Shown here piece by piece: positions 43,389 through 52,455 of a stretch of DNA of 64,000 nucleotides. A model generated the notes under the pieces. It made no database searches. It was not told the origin of the DNA and worked only from the letters and a program-made list of their open reading frames with translations. The DNA is from an uncultured Alphaproteobacteria bacterium (GTDB taxonomy: Bacteria; Pseudomonadota; Alphaproteobacteria; UBA11222), in the NCBI GenBank assembly GCA_947258435.1, contig CAMYID010000023.1:1-64000 (forward strand), in the 5' to 3' direction. A program made the translations under genes and the position numbers. Position 1 is the first letter of the stretch; each line of letters opens with the position of its first letter.

Positions 43389-44540
43389 TCAGAAGGTGCG
43401 CACCACATGCTTGCCGATGATATTGCGCTGAATCTGGTTCGTACCCTCAATGATCTGAAGAACCTTGGCATCGCGGAAATATTGTTCGATGCGGTTATCC
43501 TTCGATACGCCGGCCGACCCGAAAAGCTGCAACGCATCGGTCGCGACTTTCATCGCAACGTCGGTTGCAAAACATTTTGCCATGGCGGCAATCGGCGCCA
43601 GCTCCAGCCGCGTCGCGCCGCTATCGACAACCGATGCAGCCTTATAGACCAGATGCCGCGCCGCCTCGGTCTGCATCGCCATATCGGCCAGCATCCACTG
43701 CACTCCCTGAAAGTCGGAGATGGCTTGCCCGAACGCCTCACGCTCGCGCACATAATCGACCGCCAGATCGATCGCTCCCTGGGCAAGCCCGATCCCGCGC
43801 GCGCCGATTATCGGCCGGCTTTTATTGAAAGCCTCCATCACCAGGCCGAACCCTTCGCCTTCCGGGCCGATCCGGTTTTCCTCCGGCACGAAACAGTCGG
43901 TGAAATAGAGAGGCGATGACGGGACCCCGCGCGAACCGAGCTTGCGCTCGCCCTTACCGATTTCAAAGCCTTCCATGCCTTTTTCAACGATAAAAGCACT
44001 GATCCCGCCATGCCGCTTTGTCGGATCGGTTTTTGCCGCTACGACGACGAAATCGGCAATTGCCGCATTGGTCGAGAATATCTTCTGACCATTGAGCCGG
44101 TAGCCGCCGTCGACCTTATCGGCCCGGGTCTTGATACCGGCTACGTCCGAGCCGCCGCTTGCCTCGGTTACCGAAATCGCCGCGCGCATCGCGCCGGTGG
44201 AAAGCGGCGCAAGATATTTGTCCTTCTGCGCCTGATTGCCGCCGTAAAGAATGGCTCCGAATGGCACCCACTGCACGATCAGCAGATAGGCCGTGTTATA
44301 GCAAATACGCCCCAGCTCCTCCACCGCGAGGCAGGAAGACAGGACCGAATTCGCCCCGCCATAATCCTCGGGAAATGGCAGGGCAAATAACCCAAGCTCG
44401 GTCAGTGCCTCAAACATATCCTGCGGATATTCGGCCTTGTCGTCGATCTCCTGCGCACGGGGGGCGACTTTCTCAAGGGCGAATTTCCGCACGGTTTCAC
44501 GCAGGATGAGTTGTTCTTCTGTCAGACTGTACTGATTCAT
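43389..44540 (-). CDS. acyl-CoA dehydrogenase family protein
   Basis: A 383-residue FAD enzyme with good conservation. MNQYSLTEEQLILRETVRKFA is the N-terminal helix; AAISVTEASGGSDVAGIKT near residue 125 and LNGQKIFSTNAAIADFVVVAA near residue 150 are flavin and substrate motifs. The C-terminal KDNRIEQYFRDAKVLQIIEGTNQIQRNII holds the catalytic glutamate (IEGTNQIQ). This is the short/medium-chain type. It lies 24 bases after the MaoC gene on the same strand, so the pair probably works in one beta-oxidation-like route: oxidation, then hydration by MaoC or the divergent enoyl-CoA hydratase. Confidence 0.9.
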   Translation of the reverse strand: MNQYSLTEEQLILRETVRKFALEKVAPRAQEIDDKAEYPQDMFEALTELGLFALPFPEDYGGANSVLSSCLAVEELGRICYNTAYLLIVQWVPFGAILYGGNQAQKDKYLAPLSTGAMRAAISVTEASGGSDVAGIKTRADKVDGGYRLNGQKIFSTNAAIADFVVVAAKTDPTKRHGGISAFIVEKGMEGFEIGKGERKLGSRGVPSSPLYFTDCFVPEENRIGPEGEGFGLVMEAFNKSRPIIGARGIGLAQGAIDLAVDYVREREAFGQAISDFQGVQWMLADMAMQTEAARHLVYKAASVVDSGATRLELAPIAAMAKCFATDVAMKVATDALQLFGSAGVSKDNRIEQYFRDAKVLQIIEGTNQIQRNIIGKHVVRTF

Positions 44541-44564
44541 CGGTTCTGGTTCCCTTCCCGCCTT

Positions 44565-45047
44565 CTATCGTGCCGCATGTTCATCGCGCAGCGCACGGCT
44601 GGCCGCCATCCGCAATGGCGTATAGGTGATCACCGTCTCCCCCTTCTGGTTGACGATATCGTTGCGCGTGCGCACCAATCCGCGATTGGGGTCTTTCGAG
44701 GTGGCGCGCGCCTCCAGCACCTCTACCTCCACATGCACCGTATCGTTCACGAAAGTCGGCCCCTTGACGTCAAACTCCATATTCAGAAAGGCAAGTCCGG
44801 TGCGCTGCAATGTGGATTGCACAAGCAGTCCTTCGCAAATGCAATAGGCAAGCGCACCGGGAATCAGTCGCCCGCCTTGCGGTGCGTATTTCTCCGCATA
44901 GTCGGTATCGATGAACAATGTTTCGGCCATGCCTGTGGCATTGATGAAATTCACAAGATCCGCTTCTGTAATCGTGCGACCGATGGTACGGAACTTGTAT
45001 CCTACCTTCAGATCCTCCCAGCACATGCCCAAACCGACCGTTTCCAT
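44565..45047 (-). CDS. MaoC family dehydratase (hotdog fold)
   Basis: A 160-residue hotdog-fold hydratase. The family pattern GYKFRTIGRTITEADLVNFINATGM near residues 16-40 and the segment RLIPGALAYCICEGLLVQS are characteristic of MaoC/R-hydratase-like proteins; FDVKGPTFVNDTVHVEVEVLE is the central strand. The usual catalytic Asp/His pair is not fully obvious: ITEADLVNF has the aspartate, but the histidine expected a few residues later is an asparagine (NFINA), as in mesaconyl-type relatives. It would hydrate a trans-2-enoyl-CoA. It is divergent from the enoyl-CoA hydratase gene and upstream of an acyl-CoA dehydrogenase. Confidence 0.82.
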   Translation of the reverse strand: METVGLGMCWEDLKVGYKFRTIGRTITEADLVNFINATGMAETLFIDTDYAEKYAPQGGRLIPGALAYCICEGLLVQSTLQRTGLAFLNMEFDVKGPTFVNDTVHVEVEVLEARATSKDPNRGLVRTRNDIVNQKGETVITYTPLRMAASRALRDEHAAR

Positions 45048-45214
45048 TCCTTCTCTCCCTGCTACTGAACCAGATAAATTCTTATATTCGTGCCGGTTTC
45101 GGCACTTTGTGGCGAAATCATATAGGTCACGGACCCAATCTCATATAATATTTACCGCATAAGCGCATTCGGCAGACAGAAATGCGCATCAGAACATGTA
45201 AGCAGGGGGAATTT

Positions 45215-45973
45215 ATGCCCAACAAAATCCGGGTTGAGTCCGGTGGTGCCATCCGTACCGTCACGCTGACGCGCGGCGATAAACGCAACGCGCTTGACGG
45301 CGAAATGCTGAATGAGCTGGAAGACGCGTTTTCTGTCACCCCGCCTGACTCCGAACGGCTGACTGTTTTGCGCGCCGAAGGGCCCGTATTCTGCGCCGGC
45401 CTTGATATGCGTAACCGTGAAGGCACGACGGCGGGCATCAGCCCGATTGAATCGATGCTCTACGCGGTCGAGACCTATCCCCTGCCGGTCGTCGGTGTGG
45501 TACAGGGCGATGCAATTGCCGGCGGTAACGAGCTTGCGCTTCATTGCGACATCGTGGTGGCAAGCAGCAGCGCGCGGTTCGGCATGTCGCTGGCCCAGAT
45601 CGGTCTGGCCCCGACATGGTTTCTGGCCAAAAAGCTGCTTGAGGTGGCGGGCCCGGTCAAAACCCGCGAGTTTCTGTTTCTGGGCGATCCTTTCCCGGCC
45701 GACCAGATGCATGAAATGGGTCTGATTGCCCGCGTCGCCGCGCCTGAAGAGCTTGAGGCAGCGGCACAGAAGATCATCGACCGGCTGGCGGCGAACGCAC
45801 CCTTGTCTCTGAAAGCGATGAAAGCACTGCTTGTGCGCGAAATGTGTTTCCGGGACGGCATTTATCACAAGGATGTCGACCAACTTGTCACATTATGCGG
45901 GCAAAGTGAGGACGCCAAAGAAGGCGTGAATGCACGGCTTGAAAAGCGTGCTGCCATTTTCCACGGCCGGTAA
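45215..45973 (+). CDS. enoyl-CoA hydratase/isomerase family protein
   Basis: A 252-residue crotonase-fold protein. The oxyanion-hole segments are PVFCAGLDMRNREG near residue 63 and QGDAIAGGNELALHCDIVVAS near residue 100; the first catalytic glutamate (GGNEL) is kept. In the next helix, SARFGMSLAQIGLAPTW, the second glutamate usual in hydratases (PEI) is replaced, so isomerase, thioesterase or dehalogenase-type chemistry is possible. The ATG follows GCAGGGGGA. It begins a plus-strand set with a small GIY-YIG-like gene and another acyl-CoA dehydrogenase. Confidence 0.85.
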   Translation: MPNKIRVESGGAIRTVTLTRGDKRNALDGEMLNELEDAFSVTPPDSERLTVLRAEGPVFCAGLDMRNREGTTAGISPIESMLYAVETYPLPVVGVVQGDAIAGGNELALHCDIVVASSSARFGMSLAQIGLAPTWFLAKKLLEVAGPVKTREFLFLGDPFPADQMHEMGLIARVAAPEELEAAAQKIIDRLAANAPLSLKAMKALLVREMCFRDGIYHKDVDQLVTLCGQSEDAKEGVNARLEKRAAIFHGR

Positions 45974-46008
45974 TTCGAAAAATTTGAACTGCTAAACGGA
46001 GAGGAACC

Positions 46009-46350
46009 ATGTCCATCCGCCTGGATAAACCGTTTCAGGAGCTGACACCGGAAAATATCGACAAGCTGCAGGCGCAACTTGGCGTCTATCAGATCGCCGA
46101 ACCTGACGGCACAATCAGCTATATCGGCTATGCGGGCGGGCGCTCGTTATTCGGGCTGAACGGCGATCTGAAAAAGGAGCTCGAAAACCGTAACGGGCAA
46201 CCCGCCTTGTTCCGGCATGAAGTCAATATGCAGTATATGAGCCGGCATGAAGAATTGCTGATGCTGCATGTCGCCGATTTCGGCGAGCTGCCGGAACGTA
46301 ACAGACGCGAACGCAACCATAAGCTGGGGCGGCTGCGCCCGGCGGGCTGA
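46009..46350 (+). CDS. small GIY-YIG-like protein of unknown function
   Basis: A 113-residue protein 35 bases after the enoyl-CoA hydratase gene. The stretch QLGVYQIAEPDGTISYIGYAGGRSLFGLNG has the order of a GIY-YIG fold (G-V-Y, then Y-I-G, then an arginine), and the later E-x-x-L-x-x-L-H in RHEELLMLHVADFGELPERN may stand for the conserved glutamate helix. I cannot say whether it is an active nuclease; the P-x-N end of that helix is absent. No signal or membrane segment. The ATG follows GGAGAGGAACC. Its placement between acyl-CoA genes is odd for a DNA enzyme and suggests another use of the fold. Confidence 0.6.
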   Translation: MSIRLDKPFQELTPENIDKLQAQLGVYQIAEPDGTISYIGYAGGRSLFGLNGDLKKELENRNGQPALFRHEVNMQYMSRHEELLMLHVADFGELPERNRRERNHKLGRLRPAG

Positions 46351-46424
46351 ATGGCGCAACTGCCGAACCCAGGAAAATTGAACGAACCAGAAAACTGCGC
46401 GGGCTGCATGCAAAGGAGGGCATC

Positions 46425-47591
46425 GTGGATTACCAAATGACAGATGAACAGCGGATTATTATCGATATGGTCCGCAAGTTCGTGCGCGAGGAAATCGTGC
46501 CGCTGGAAGACAAGCTCGACCCCGATGCCGGCGAAATCGACCCTGAAGATCATGCCCGTCTGGTCGAGATGACAAAGAATATGGGCCTTTACGGGCTTGG
46601 CATTCCCCCGGAATTCGGCGGCCCGGAAATCGATGTCACCACAATGACGCTGATGGCTTTCGAAATGGCGCAGCATCGCGCTGGCCTTTACAACCCCTGC
46701 TACAGCGTATTTGGCGGGGCCGGGCTTGCGCAGCTTTATGAAGCGACCGATGCACAGAAAGAGAAATATCTCTATCCCGTGCTGCGGGGCGAAAAAGGTG
46801 CATTTTTCGGCCTGACCGAACCGTCCGGCGGTTCCGATCCGGCGCGCGCCATCCAGACACGCGCGGTAAAGGATGGCAGCGACTGGGTGCTGAACGGCGC
46901 AAAGATCTTCATCAGCGGCGCGGATCGTGCCGATTTCGGCATCTTGTTTGCGCGCACCGATGCGGAAAAAGGGCGCGGCGGCATTACCTGCTTCCTGATC
47001 GATACTGATATGCCCGGTTTTAACGTGCGCCGGGTGGTCCACACACTGCGCTCCGCCCGTTATGCGACGGAAATTTCCATTGAGGATCTGCGTGTGCCGG
47101 AAGAAAATGTTCTGGGCGAGGTCAATAAGGGCTTTGCGATTGCCAATGACCGGCTGAGCCGGCAACGCATTCCCTATGCGGCCGGCTGTGTCGGCGTTGC
47201 CATGAAGGCGCAGGAAATGGCAATTGAATATTGCAAGATCCGCGAAACCTTCGGCGCACCGCTTGCAACCCGCCAGTCGATCCAGTGGATGATCGTCGAT
47301 AATGAGATCGATATCCGCACAGCGCGGCATATCTGCCTTGAAGCCGCGCAGAAGGCCGACCGGGGCGAATCCTTCCGGACGGAAGCGGCGATGGCCAAAT
47401 TGCTCGGCTCGGAAGCCGGCGGCCGGGTTGTTGATCGGGCAATGCAGATCCATGGCGGCTATGGCATGACAAAGGATCTGCCGCTTGAACGCTGGTACCG
47501 GGAAATGCGCATTCGTCGTATCGGCGAAGGCCCGAGTGAGGTTCAGCGGCTTGTCATGGCGCGCGATCTGATCGGCGGCTCTTTCCACTAG
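46425..47591 (+). CDS. acyl-CoA dehydrogenase family protein
   Basis: A 388-residue FAD-dependent enzyme starting at GTG, with AAGGAGGG directly upstream. Signals are DYQMTDEQRIIIDMVRKFVR at the start, FFGLTEPSGGSDPARAIQTRA near residue 130, LNGAKIFISGADRADFGILFA near residue 160, and MQIHGGYGMTKDLPLERWYREMR near residue 345. The (R)-specific or CaiA-like crotonobetainyl-type enzymes share this outline. It is 79 bases before a CaiB/BaiF-type CoA-transferase, a neighbour pair also found in carnitine- and bile-acid-type pathways, so the two may act on the same CoA ester. Confidence 0.9.
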   Translation: MDYQMTDEQRIIIDMVRKFVREEIVPLEDKLDPDAGEIDPEDHARLVEMTKNMGLYGLGIPPEFGGPEIDVTTMTLMAFEMAQHRAGLYNPCYSVFGGAGLAQLYEATDAQKEKYLYPVLRGEKGAFFGLTEPSGGSDPARAIQTRAVKDGSDWVLNGAKIFISGADRADFGILFARTDAEKGRGGITCFLIDTDMPGFNVRRVVHTLRSARYATEISIEDLRVPEENVLGEVNKGFAIANDRLSRQRIPYAAGCVGVAMKAQEMAIEYCKIRETFGAPLATRQSIQWMIVDNEIDIRTARHICLEAAQKADRGESFRTEAAMAKLLGSEAGGRVVDRAMQIHGGYGMTKDLPLERWYREMRIRRIGEGPSEVQRLVMARDLIGGSFH

Positions 47592-47670
47592 GTGGCCGCT
47601 TCAATATGCCGCCGCTTCAAATCAGGCCATCGCTCAGGACTGCGCTGCTGCAATTACAAGGATATCTGTA

Positions 47671-48873
47671 ATGGATAATCGCCCATACCCGCTTGAAGGG
47701 GTCACCGTCATCGACCTTGGGCAGGTCTATCAGGGACCTTACGCGACTTTCCTGATGGCCAAGGCCGGCGCGACCGTCATCAAGGTCGAACCGGTTGGCG
47801 GTGAACCATTGCGCGCGCGTGAGCAGGTTGGCGGCGGTGCGGTTCTGCCCATGGCGATGCTGAACACCAACAAGCGCGATATCACGCTCAACCTGAAATC
47901 CGAACGCGGGAAAGCGCTGCTGATCGCGCTTGTGAAGAAAGGCGATGTTCTGCTCGAGAACTACGCCCCCGGCGTGATGGAAAAGCTTGGCGTCGGTGCG
48001 GATGTCCTTCTCGCTGAAAACCCCCGGCTGATCTATGCCTCGGGCAGCGGTTTTGGCCTGTCGGGGCCCGATCGCGACAGTCTGGCCATGGACCTGACCG
48101 TGCAGGCCGTCTCGGGCATTATGAGCGTCACCGGTTTTCCCGACGGGCCACCGCTCAAGGCAGGGCCTGCTGTTGCTGACTTCCTGTCGGGCACGCATCT
48201 TTACGGTGCTGTCATGACCGCGCTTTTTGAGCGCGAACGCACAGGTAAAGGCCGCGTCGTCGAAGTCGCGATGCAGGAAACGATTTATCCCACCCTCGCC
48301 TCGAATCTGGGCATGTGGTACGGCTCGGGCGGCAAGCTGCCACCGCGCACCGGCAACCGCCATGGCGGACTGGCGATTGCACCTTACAATGTTTATCCGG
48401 CGAAAGACGGCCATATTGCCGTCATCTGCGTGACCGAGGGGCACTGGCAAAACCTGCTGAGTGCCATGGGACGCGAGGATCTGAAAGGCGATGAGCGGTT
48501 CGACAGCAATGCCGCACGGGTCCGCAATCTTGAGGAAACCGACCGTATCGTCAGTGAATGGGCTTCAGCCCTTCCCAAGGCGGAAGTGTTCGAGATCACC
48601 AAGAAGCACCGGATCCCCAGCGCGCCGGTGCGCGATCTGCTGGAGGTCGTCAACGACCCGCATATGCATGAGCGCGGCATGCTGCAATGGCTTGAACATC
48701 CCGATATGGGCCGTATTCCCGTACCCACAAGCCCGATCCGCTATCACGGATCACCGCAGATGAAAGCCCACCGTCATCCAGATCTCGGCGAACACAATGT
48801 CGAGGTTTATGGCGAACTGCTGGGCCTGAGCGAGAGCGAGGTCGCCGCCCTGAAGGATGACGGCACGATCTGA
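47671..48873 (+). CDS. CaiB/BaiF family CoA-transferase
   Basis: A 400-residue class III CoA-transferase that moves CoA between carboxylic acids. LEGVTVIDLGQVYQGPYATFLMAKAGATVIKVEP near residues 6-40 is the family start; the catalytic aspartate is in DSLAMDLTVQAVSG near residue 139; GPAVADFLSGTHLYGAVMTALFERERTGKG near residue 165 and YNVYPAKDGHIAVICVTEGHW near residue 235 complete the core. The C-terminal third has RHPDLGEHNVEVYGELLGLSE. The length is usual. It follows the GTG-started acyl-CoA dehydrogenase gene and probably loads its substrate with CoA. A separate downstream gene, xseA, begins 85 bases later. Confidence 0.88.
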   Translation: MDNRPYPLEGVTVIDLGQVYQGPYATFLMAKAGATVIKVEPVGGEPLRAREQVGGGAVLPMAMLNTNKRDITLNLKSERGKALLIALVKKGDVLLENYAPGVMEKLGVGADVLLAENPRLIYASGSGFGLSGPDRDSLAMDLTVQAVSGIMSVTGFPDGPPLKAGPAVADFLSGTHLYGAVMTALFERERTGKGRVVEVAMQETIYPTLASNLGMWYGSGGKLPPRTGNRHGGLAIAPYNVYPAKDGHIAVICVTEGHWQNLLSAMGREDLKGDERFDSNAARVRNLEETDRIVSEWASALPKAEVFEITKKHRIPSAPVRDLLEVVNDPHMHERGMLQWLEHPDMGRIPVPTSPIRYHGSPQMKAHRHPDLGEHNVEVYGELLGLSESEVAALKDDGTI

Positions 48874-48958
48874 TTGCCGCATACTCCGGGCTGTTGCGTT
48901 TCAACGATTCTGGAGTGAGACGCGACAGTATGTGGTTTTGCGGAATTAGAGGGTGATC

Positions 48959-50404
48959 GTGGCCGACGCAACGGATGCCGCCGACAATCTGAGTGAATTC
49001 AGCGTTAGTGAACTTTCAGCCGCGCTCAAGCGGTCGGTTGAAGACCGGTTCGGTCATGTCCGCCTGCGGGCGGAAATTTCCGGCTTCAAGCGCGCGGCCT
49101 CGGGCCATTGCTATTTGTCGCTGAAAGACGACCGCGCCGTCATCGACGGCGTGATGTGGAAGGGGATCGCTGCCGGACTGCGCTTTCTGCCCGAAGACGG
49201 GATGGAAGTCATCTGTACCGGCAAGGTGACAACCTATCCCGCTCGCTCGAAATACCAGATCGTGATCGATCATATGGCGCCCGCCGGAATCGGTGCATTG
49301 CTTGCCCAGCTTGAGGAACGACGCAAGCAACTTGCCGCCGAGGGGCTGTTTGCCCCTGAGCGCAAACGCGCCCTGCCCTATCTGCCCGATGTGATCGGCA
49401 TCGTGACCTCCCCTACCGGGGCGGTGATCCGCGATATTCTGCACCGGCTTGATGACCGGTTCCCGCGGCAGGTTCTGCTATGGCCAGTGCTTGTGCAGGG
49501 TGAACAGGCGGCCAGTCAAATCACTGCCGCCATCAACGGCTTCAATGCACTACCACCGGGCGGCGACATTCCACGCCCTGACCTGCTGATCGTCGCGCGC
49601 GGTGGCGGCAGTATCGAAGATCTGTGGGCTTTTAATGAAGAAGCCGTGGTCCGCGCGGCGGCGGCGAGCGGAATTCCGCTGATTTCCGCAGTTGGCCACG
49701 AAACCGATACGACACTGATCGATTATGCATCTGACCGGCGCGCCCCGACACCGACAGCGGCAGCGGAAATCGCCGTTCCGGTCCGGCGCGAATTGCAGAC
49801 GCAGCTTCTCGATCTCGAACGGCGGCGGCTGGGTGCGCTTGGCCGCAACCTTGAGGAACGGCGCGCACGGCTTGTCAGCGCGGCGCGCGGGTTACCACGG
49901 CTTGGCGAAATTCTGGGCCTGCCACGCCAGCGGCTTGATGCGGTGGGCGATCGGTTGCCGCGCGCGCTGATGGTCAATATCCGGCATGGCGATGCCCGTC
50001 TGTCCAGACTTACGCCGCGCATCCGTCCAGACATGATCAGGGAGCGGGTGGCGCTGCGGCGGCGCGATGTGGATGAATGGTCTCGCCGCCTGGCAGAAGC
50101 GCAGAGCCGCCGTTTGATAACGGAGCGGCAGAATCTTACAGGTCTTGGCAAACTGCTCGGCTCGCTCAGCTATCGCGGAGTGCTCGCGCGGGGATTTGCT
50201 GTTATCCGCGATGCCGATAGCAAACCGCTGCATCGGGCAGCCGACGCGCACCCCTCCATGCCTGTTTCTATCGAGTTTCAGGACGGTCGCAAGACAGCGG
50301 TGATCGAACCGGGAAACACCGCAACAGCAAGCACGAAACCATCCAGAGCACAGGACAGGTCGAATGCGGCGGCGAAAAAGAACCCGCAAGGTGAGCTGTT
50401 TTGA
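48959..50404 (+). CDS. xseA: exodeoxyribonuclease VII large subunit
   Basis: A 481-residue subunit of the single-strand exonuclease. The N-terminal OB fold reads [29 protein letters not shown] near residues 13-42; the catalytic core shows [23 protein letters not shown] near residue 140, [20 protein letters not shown] near residue 210 and [30 protein letters not shown] charged, arginine-rich coiled coil follows. I prefer GTG 48959 ([11 protein letters not shown]), which has AGAGGG at good distance; the track starts two codons earlier. xseB is not adjacent. The tail is lysine- and asparagine-rich. The DUF2093 gene follows, the usual alphaproteobacterial order. Confidence 0.93.
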   Translation: MADATDAADNLSEFSVSELSAALKRSVEDRFGHVRLRAEISGFKRAASGHCYLSLKDDRAVIDGVMWKGIAAGLRFLPEDGMEVICTGKVTTYPARSKYQIVIDHMAPAGIGALLAQLEERRKQLAAEGLFAPERKRALPYLPDVIGIVTSPTGAVIRDILHRLDDRFPRQVLLWPVLVQGEQAASQITAAINGFNALPPGGDIPRPDLLIVARGGGSIEDLWAFNEEAVVRAAAASGIPLISAVGHETDTTLIDYASDRRAPTPTAAAEIAVPVRRELQTQLLDLERRRLGALGRNLEERRARLVSAARGLPRLGEILGLPRQRLDAVGDRLPRALMVNIRHGDARLSRLTPRIRPDMIRERVALRRRDVDEWSRRLAEAQSRRLITERQNLTGLGKLLGSLSYRGVLARGFAVIRDADSKPLHRAADAHPSMPVSIEFQDGRKTAVIEPGNTATASTKPSRAQDRSNAAAKKNPQGELF

Positions 50405-50504
50405 TGCTGCGTTATTTTCACGCTGCCCGGTTTCCCCTATCATGCGGCCCGATATCGCCCCATATGATAATTTGTTTTGCGTTCAACCTTCAAAGTAGCT
50501 CTGA

Positions 50505-50714
50505 ATGACGTCAGCCCCCAAAAAGGCCGCAGTCTTGCACTATGGCCTTGCCGATTACCAAATCCTGTCGCCCGGCGGCTTTGTAAATTGCGCGGTTACC
50601 GGAAAAGCCATCGCGCTTGAGGATCTGCGCTACTGGAATGCGGAAAGGCAGGAGGCTTATATCGATGCGGCTACCTCCGCACAACGCGAACGGGAACTTG
50701 CGACGAAATCCTGA
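50505..50714 (+). CDS. DUF2093 domain-containing protein
   Basis: A 69-residue small protein: AVLHYGLADYQILSPGGFVNCAVTGKAIALEDLRYWNAERQEAYIDA is the DUF2093 core. The family is restricted largely to alphaproteobacteria and is usually found beside xseA, as here. Function is unknown. The stop TGA is separated by one base from the ATG of the peptidase gene, so these two are likely co-translated. It has no membrane segment and no obvious motif of catalysis. Confidence 0.85.
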   Translation: MTSAPKKAAVLHYGLADYQILSPGGFVNCAVTGKAIALEDLRYWNAERQEAYIDAATSAQRERELATKS

Positions 50715-50715
50715 C

Positions 50716-51564
50716 ATGCGACACCACAGCCTGACTGTTGTCCTGTTTCTCCTGACCCTTTCGGTTGCCGCGCTTTGGGCGATGGCGCAACCATCCGCGG
50801 CGGTCGAGTTGACGATTGAAGATGAGCCGGTTCAGGGCGGGCTTGTGGCGGCACGCACAAACCCCGGTGCAATCGTGCATCTTGACGAACGGCCACTCAA
50901 ACTTGATGCGGATGGACGCTTTGTTTTCGGGTTTGGCCGTGATGCACCGGCGGATGCTCTGCTTGTTATTCAGCATCAGGATCAACGTATCGAGCGCCCG
51001 CTGACCATCAGACAGCGCGAATATCAGATACAGCGCATCGACGGCCTGCCCGCGAAGATGGTCAGCCCCGACCAAAAGGCACTTGAACGTATTCGGCGCG
51101 AAAACAGGAAAATTGCGCAAGTGCGCGCACGCTATACCGAAAACGACGGCTTTCGGGAAGGCTTTATCGGGCCCGCACAGGGAACAGTCACCGGCGTCTA
51201 TGGCAGTCAGCGTATCCTGAACGGGCAGCCCCGGCGGCCGCATTTCGGCATCGATATTGCGGCGCCGAGCGGCACTGCGGTCATCGCCCCGGCGGCCGGC
51301 ATAGTCGCACTTGCTGAACCTGATCTGTATTTCACCGGCGGCACCCTGATGATCGATCATGGACGGGGAGTTACCAGTGTCTTTTCGCATCTTTCCGCGC
51401 TGAGCGTGCGCGAAGGCGATATCGTCGGCCAGGGCGAGAAAATCGGTGAGGTTGGCTCGACCGGTCGCTCGACAGGTCCGCATCTTGATTGGCGGGTGAA
51501 CTGGTTTGAGGTCAGGTTGGATCCAGCCCTGCTGCTGTCTGACGCGGTGCTGCAACCCCCTTGA
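50716..51564 (+). CDS. M23 family metallopeptidase (LasA-like)
   Basis: A 282-residue periplasmic or secreted peptidoglycan endopeptidase. A signal peptide is evident (LTVVLFLLTLSVAALWAMAQPSA), then a beta-rich region (residues 30-120). The M23 domain starts near residue 155: GVYGSQRILNGQPRRPHFGIDIAAPSGTAV holds the HxxxD zinc ligands, and STGRSTGPHLDWRVNWF holds the H-x-D/H site. It cleaves within peptide cross-links in known relatives; a role in septation or envelope maintenance is inference. I use the ATG at 50716, since the track frame starts inside the DUF2093 gene. It converges with the acyltransferase gene 3 bases later. Confidence 0.88.
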   Translation: MRHHSLTVVLFLLTLSVAALWAMAQPSAAVELTIEDEPVQGGLVAARTNPGAIVHLDERPLKLDADGRFVFGFGRDAPADALLVIQHQDQRIERPLTIRQREYQIQRIDGLPAKMVSPDQKALERIRRENRKIAQVRARYTENDGFREGFIGPAQGTVTGVYGSQRILNGQPRRPHFGIDIAAPSGTAVIAPAAGIVALAEPDLYFTGGTLMIDHGRGVTSVFSHLSALSVREGDIVGQGEKIGEVGSTGRSTGPHLDWRVNWFEVRLDPALLLSDAVLQPP

Positions 51565-51567
51565 TGA

Positions 51568-52455
51568 TCACGACTCCGGCCAACGTCGGTGCAGCCACAG
51601 CCACTGTTCGGGATAGCGGCGGATAAATGCTTCAAGCTGTCCATTATATGCTGCGACCGCAGCAAGAATATCGGCGTCGCGGTCATCGCTGTGTGCGACA
51701 CGAACCGGTTCGCCCAGAACGATTTCAAAATGCGCCCCCCCGACACGACGCATCATCGCGGGCAGGATCGGGTAGTTGAACCGCCGCGCAAGCTGGGCCG
51801 GCGCGGGCGGGCACATCGCCATCCGGCCCATAAATGGCGCGGCTATCCCGTCATTCATTTTCTGATCGACAAGCATGGCGGCGCTGTTACCCTGCCGCAG
51901 CCATCCGACAAGCTCACGTGCGCCTGCCGCTCCTTTCGGCGCCAGGTGTGGCGTTACATGGCGGGCGCGCAATGCCGCGATCATCGCATCAACCAGCACA
52001 TTGTTTGCGGCACGATAGACCGCCATAACCTGGACCCCCAAGCGCGTTGCGGCAATCGTTTGCAGCTCCCAATTGCCCAGATGTCCACCGACAAAGATCA
52101 CGCCCTGCCCCTCCGCCAGCAGTGTCTCAAGCCGTGCCCTGTTCCGGACAGTCATACGCCCGCCCTCGCGATAGGGGTCGAACTTGTCCAGATGTGCATA
52201 TTCCGCAGCCGTCCGCCCCAGATTTTCCCACATACCGCGAACGATCCATTCGGCCTGTTCATTCGCGATGCCGGGAAATATCAAATCAAGATTGCTGCGC
52301 GCGCGTTTACTCACCCCAAGTTTTGGGCCGACAAAGCGCGCAATCGCGCCCCCCATTGCCGACGCACGATCAGGGCCAAGCAAACGGAAAAGTGCAAGTA
52401 ACAGGCGAAGGGCGACGGCCTCAATCCGCCATTTCAGAGGTATCTGGCTCGTCAT
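51568..52455 (-). CDS. lysophospholipid acyltransferase family protein (LpxL/HtrB-like)
   Basis: A 295-residue inner-membrane acyltransferase of the LpxL/HtrB family, which adds a secondary acyl chain to lipid A from acyl-ACP. A hydrophobic start (LRLLLALFRLLG) anchors it. The H-x4-D/E motif is GGHLGNWELQTIAATRLG near residue 122; MLVDQKMNDGIAAPFMGRMAMCPPAPAQLAR near residue 195 is also typical. It overlaps lpxK by 4 bases and ends the minus-strand lipid A cluster. Which acyl position it fills is not readable. Confidence 0.85.
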   Translation of the reverse strand: MTSQIPLKWRIEAVALRLLLALFRLLGPDRASAMGGAIARFVGPKLGVSKRARSNLDLIFPGIANEQAEWIVRGMWENLGRTAAEYAHLDKFDPYREGGRMTVRNRARLETLLAEGQGVIFVGGHLGNWELQTIAATRLGVQVMAVYRAANNVLVDAMIAALRARHVTPHLAPKGAAGARELVGWLRQGNSAAMLVDQKMNDGIAAPFMGRMAMCPPAPAQLARRFNYPILPAMMRRVGGAHFEIVLGEPVRVAHSDDRDADILAAVAAYNGQLEAFIRRYPEQWLWLHRRWPES

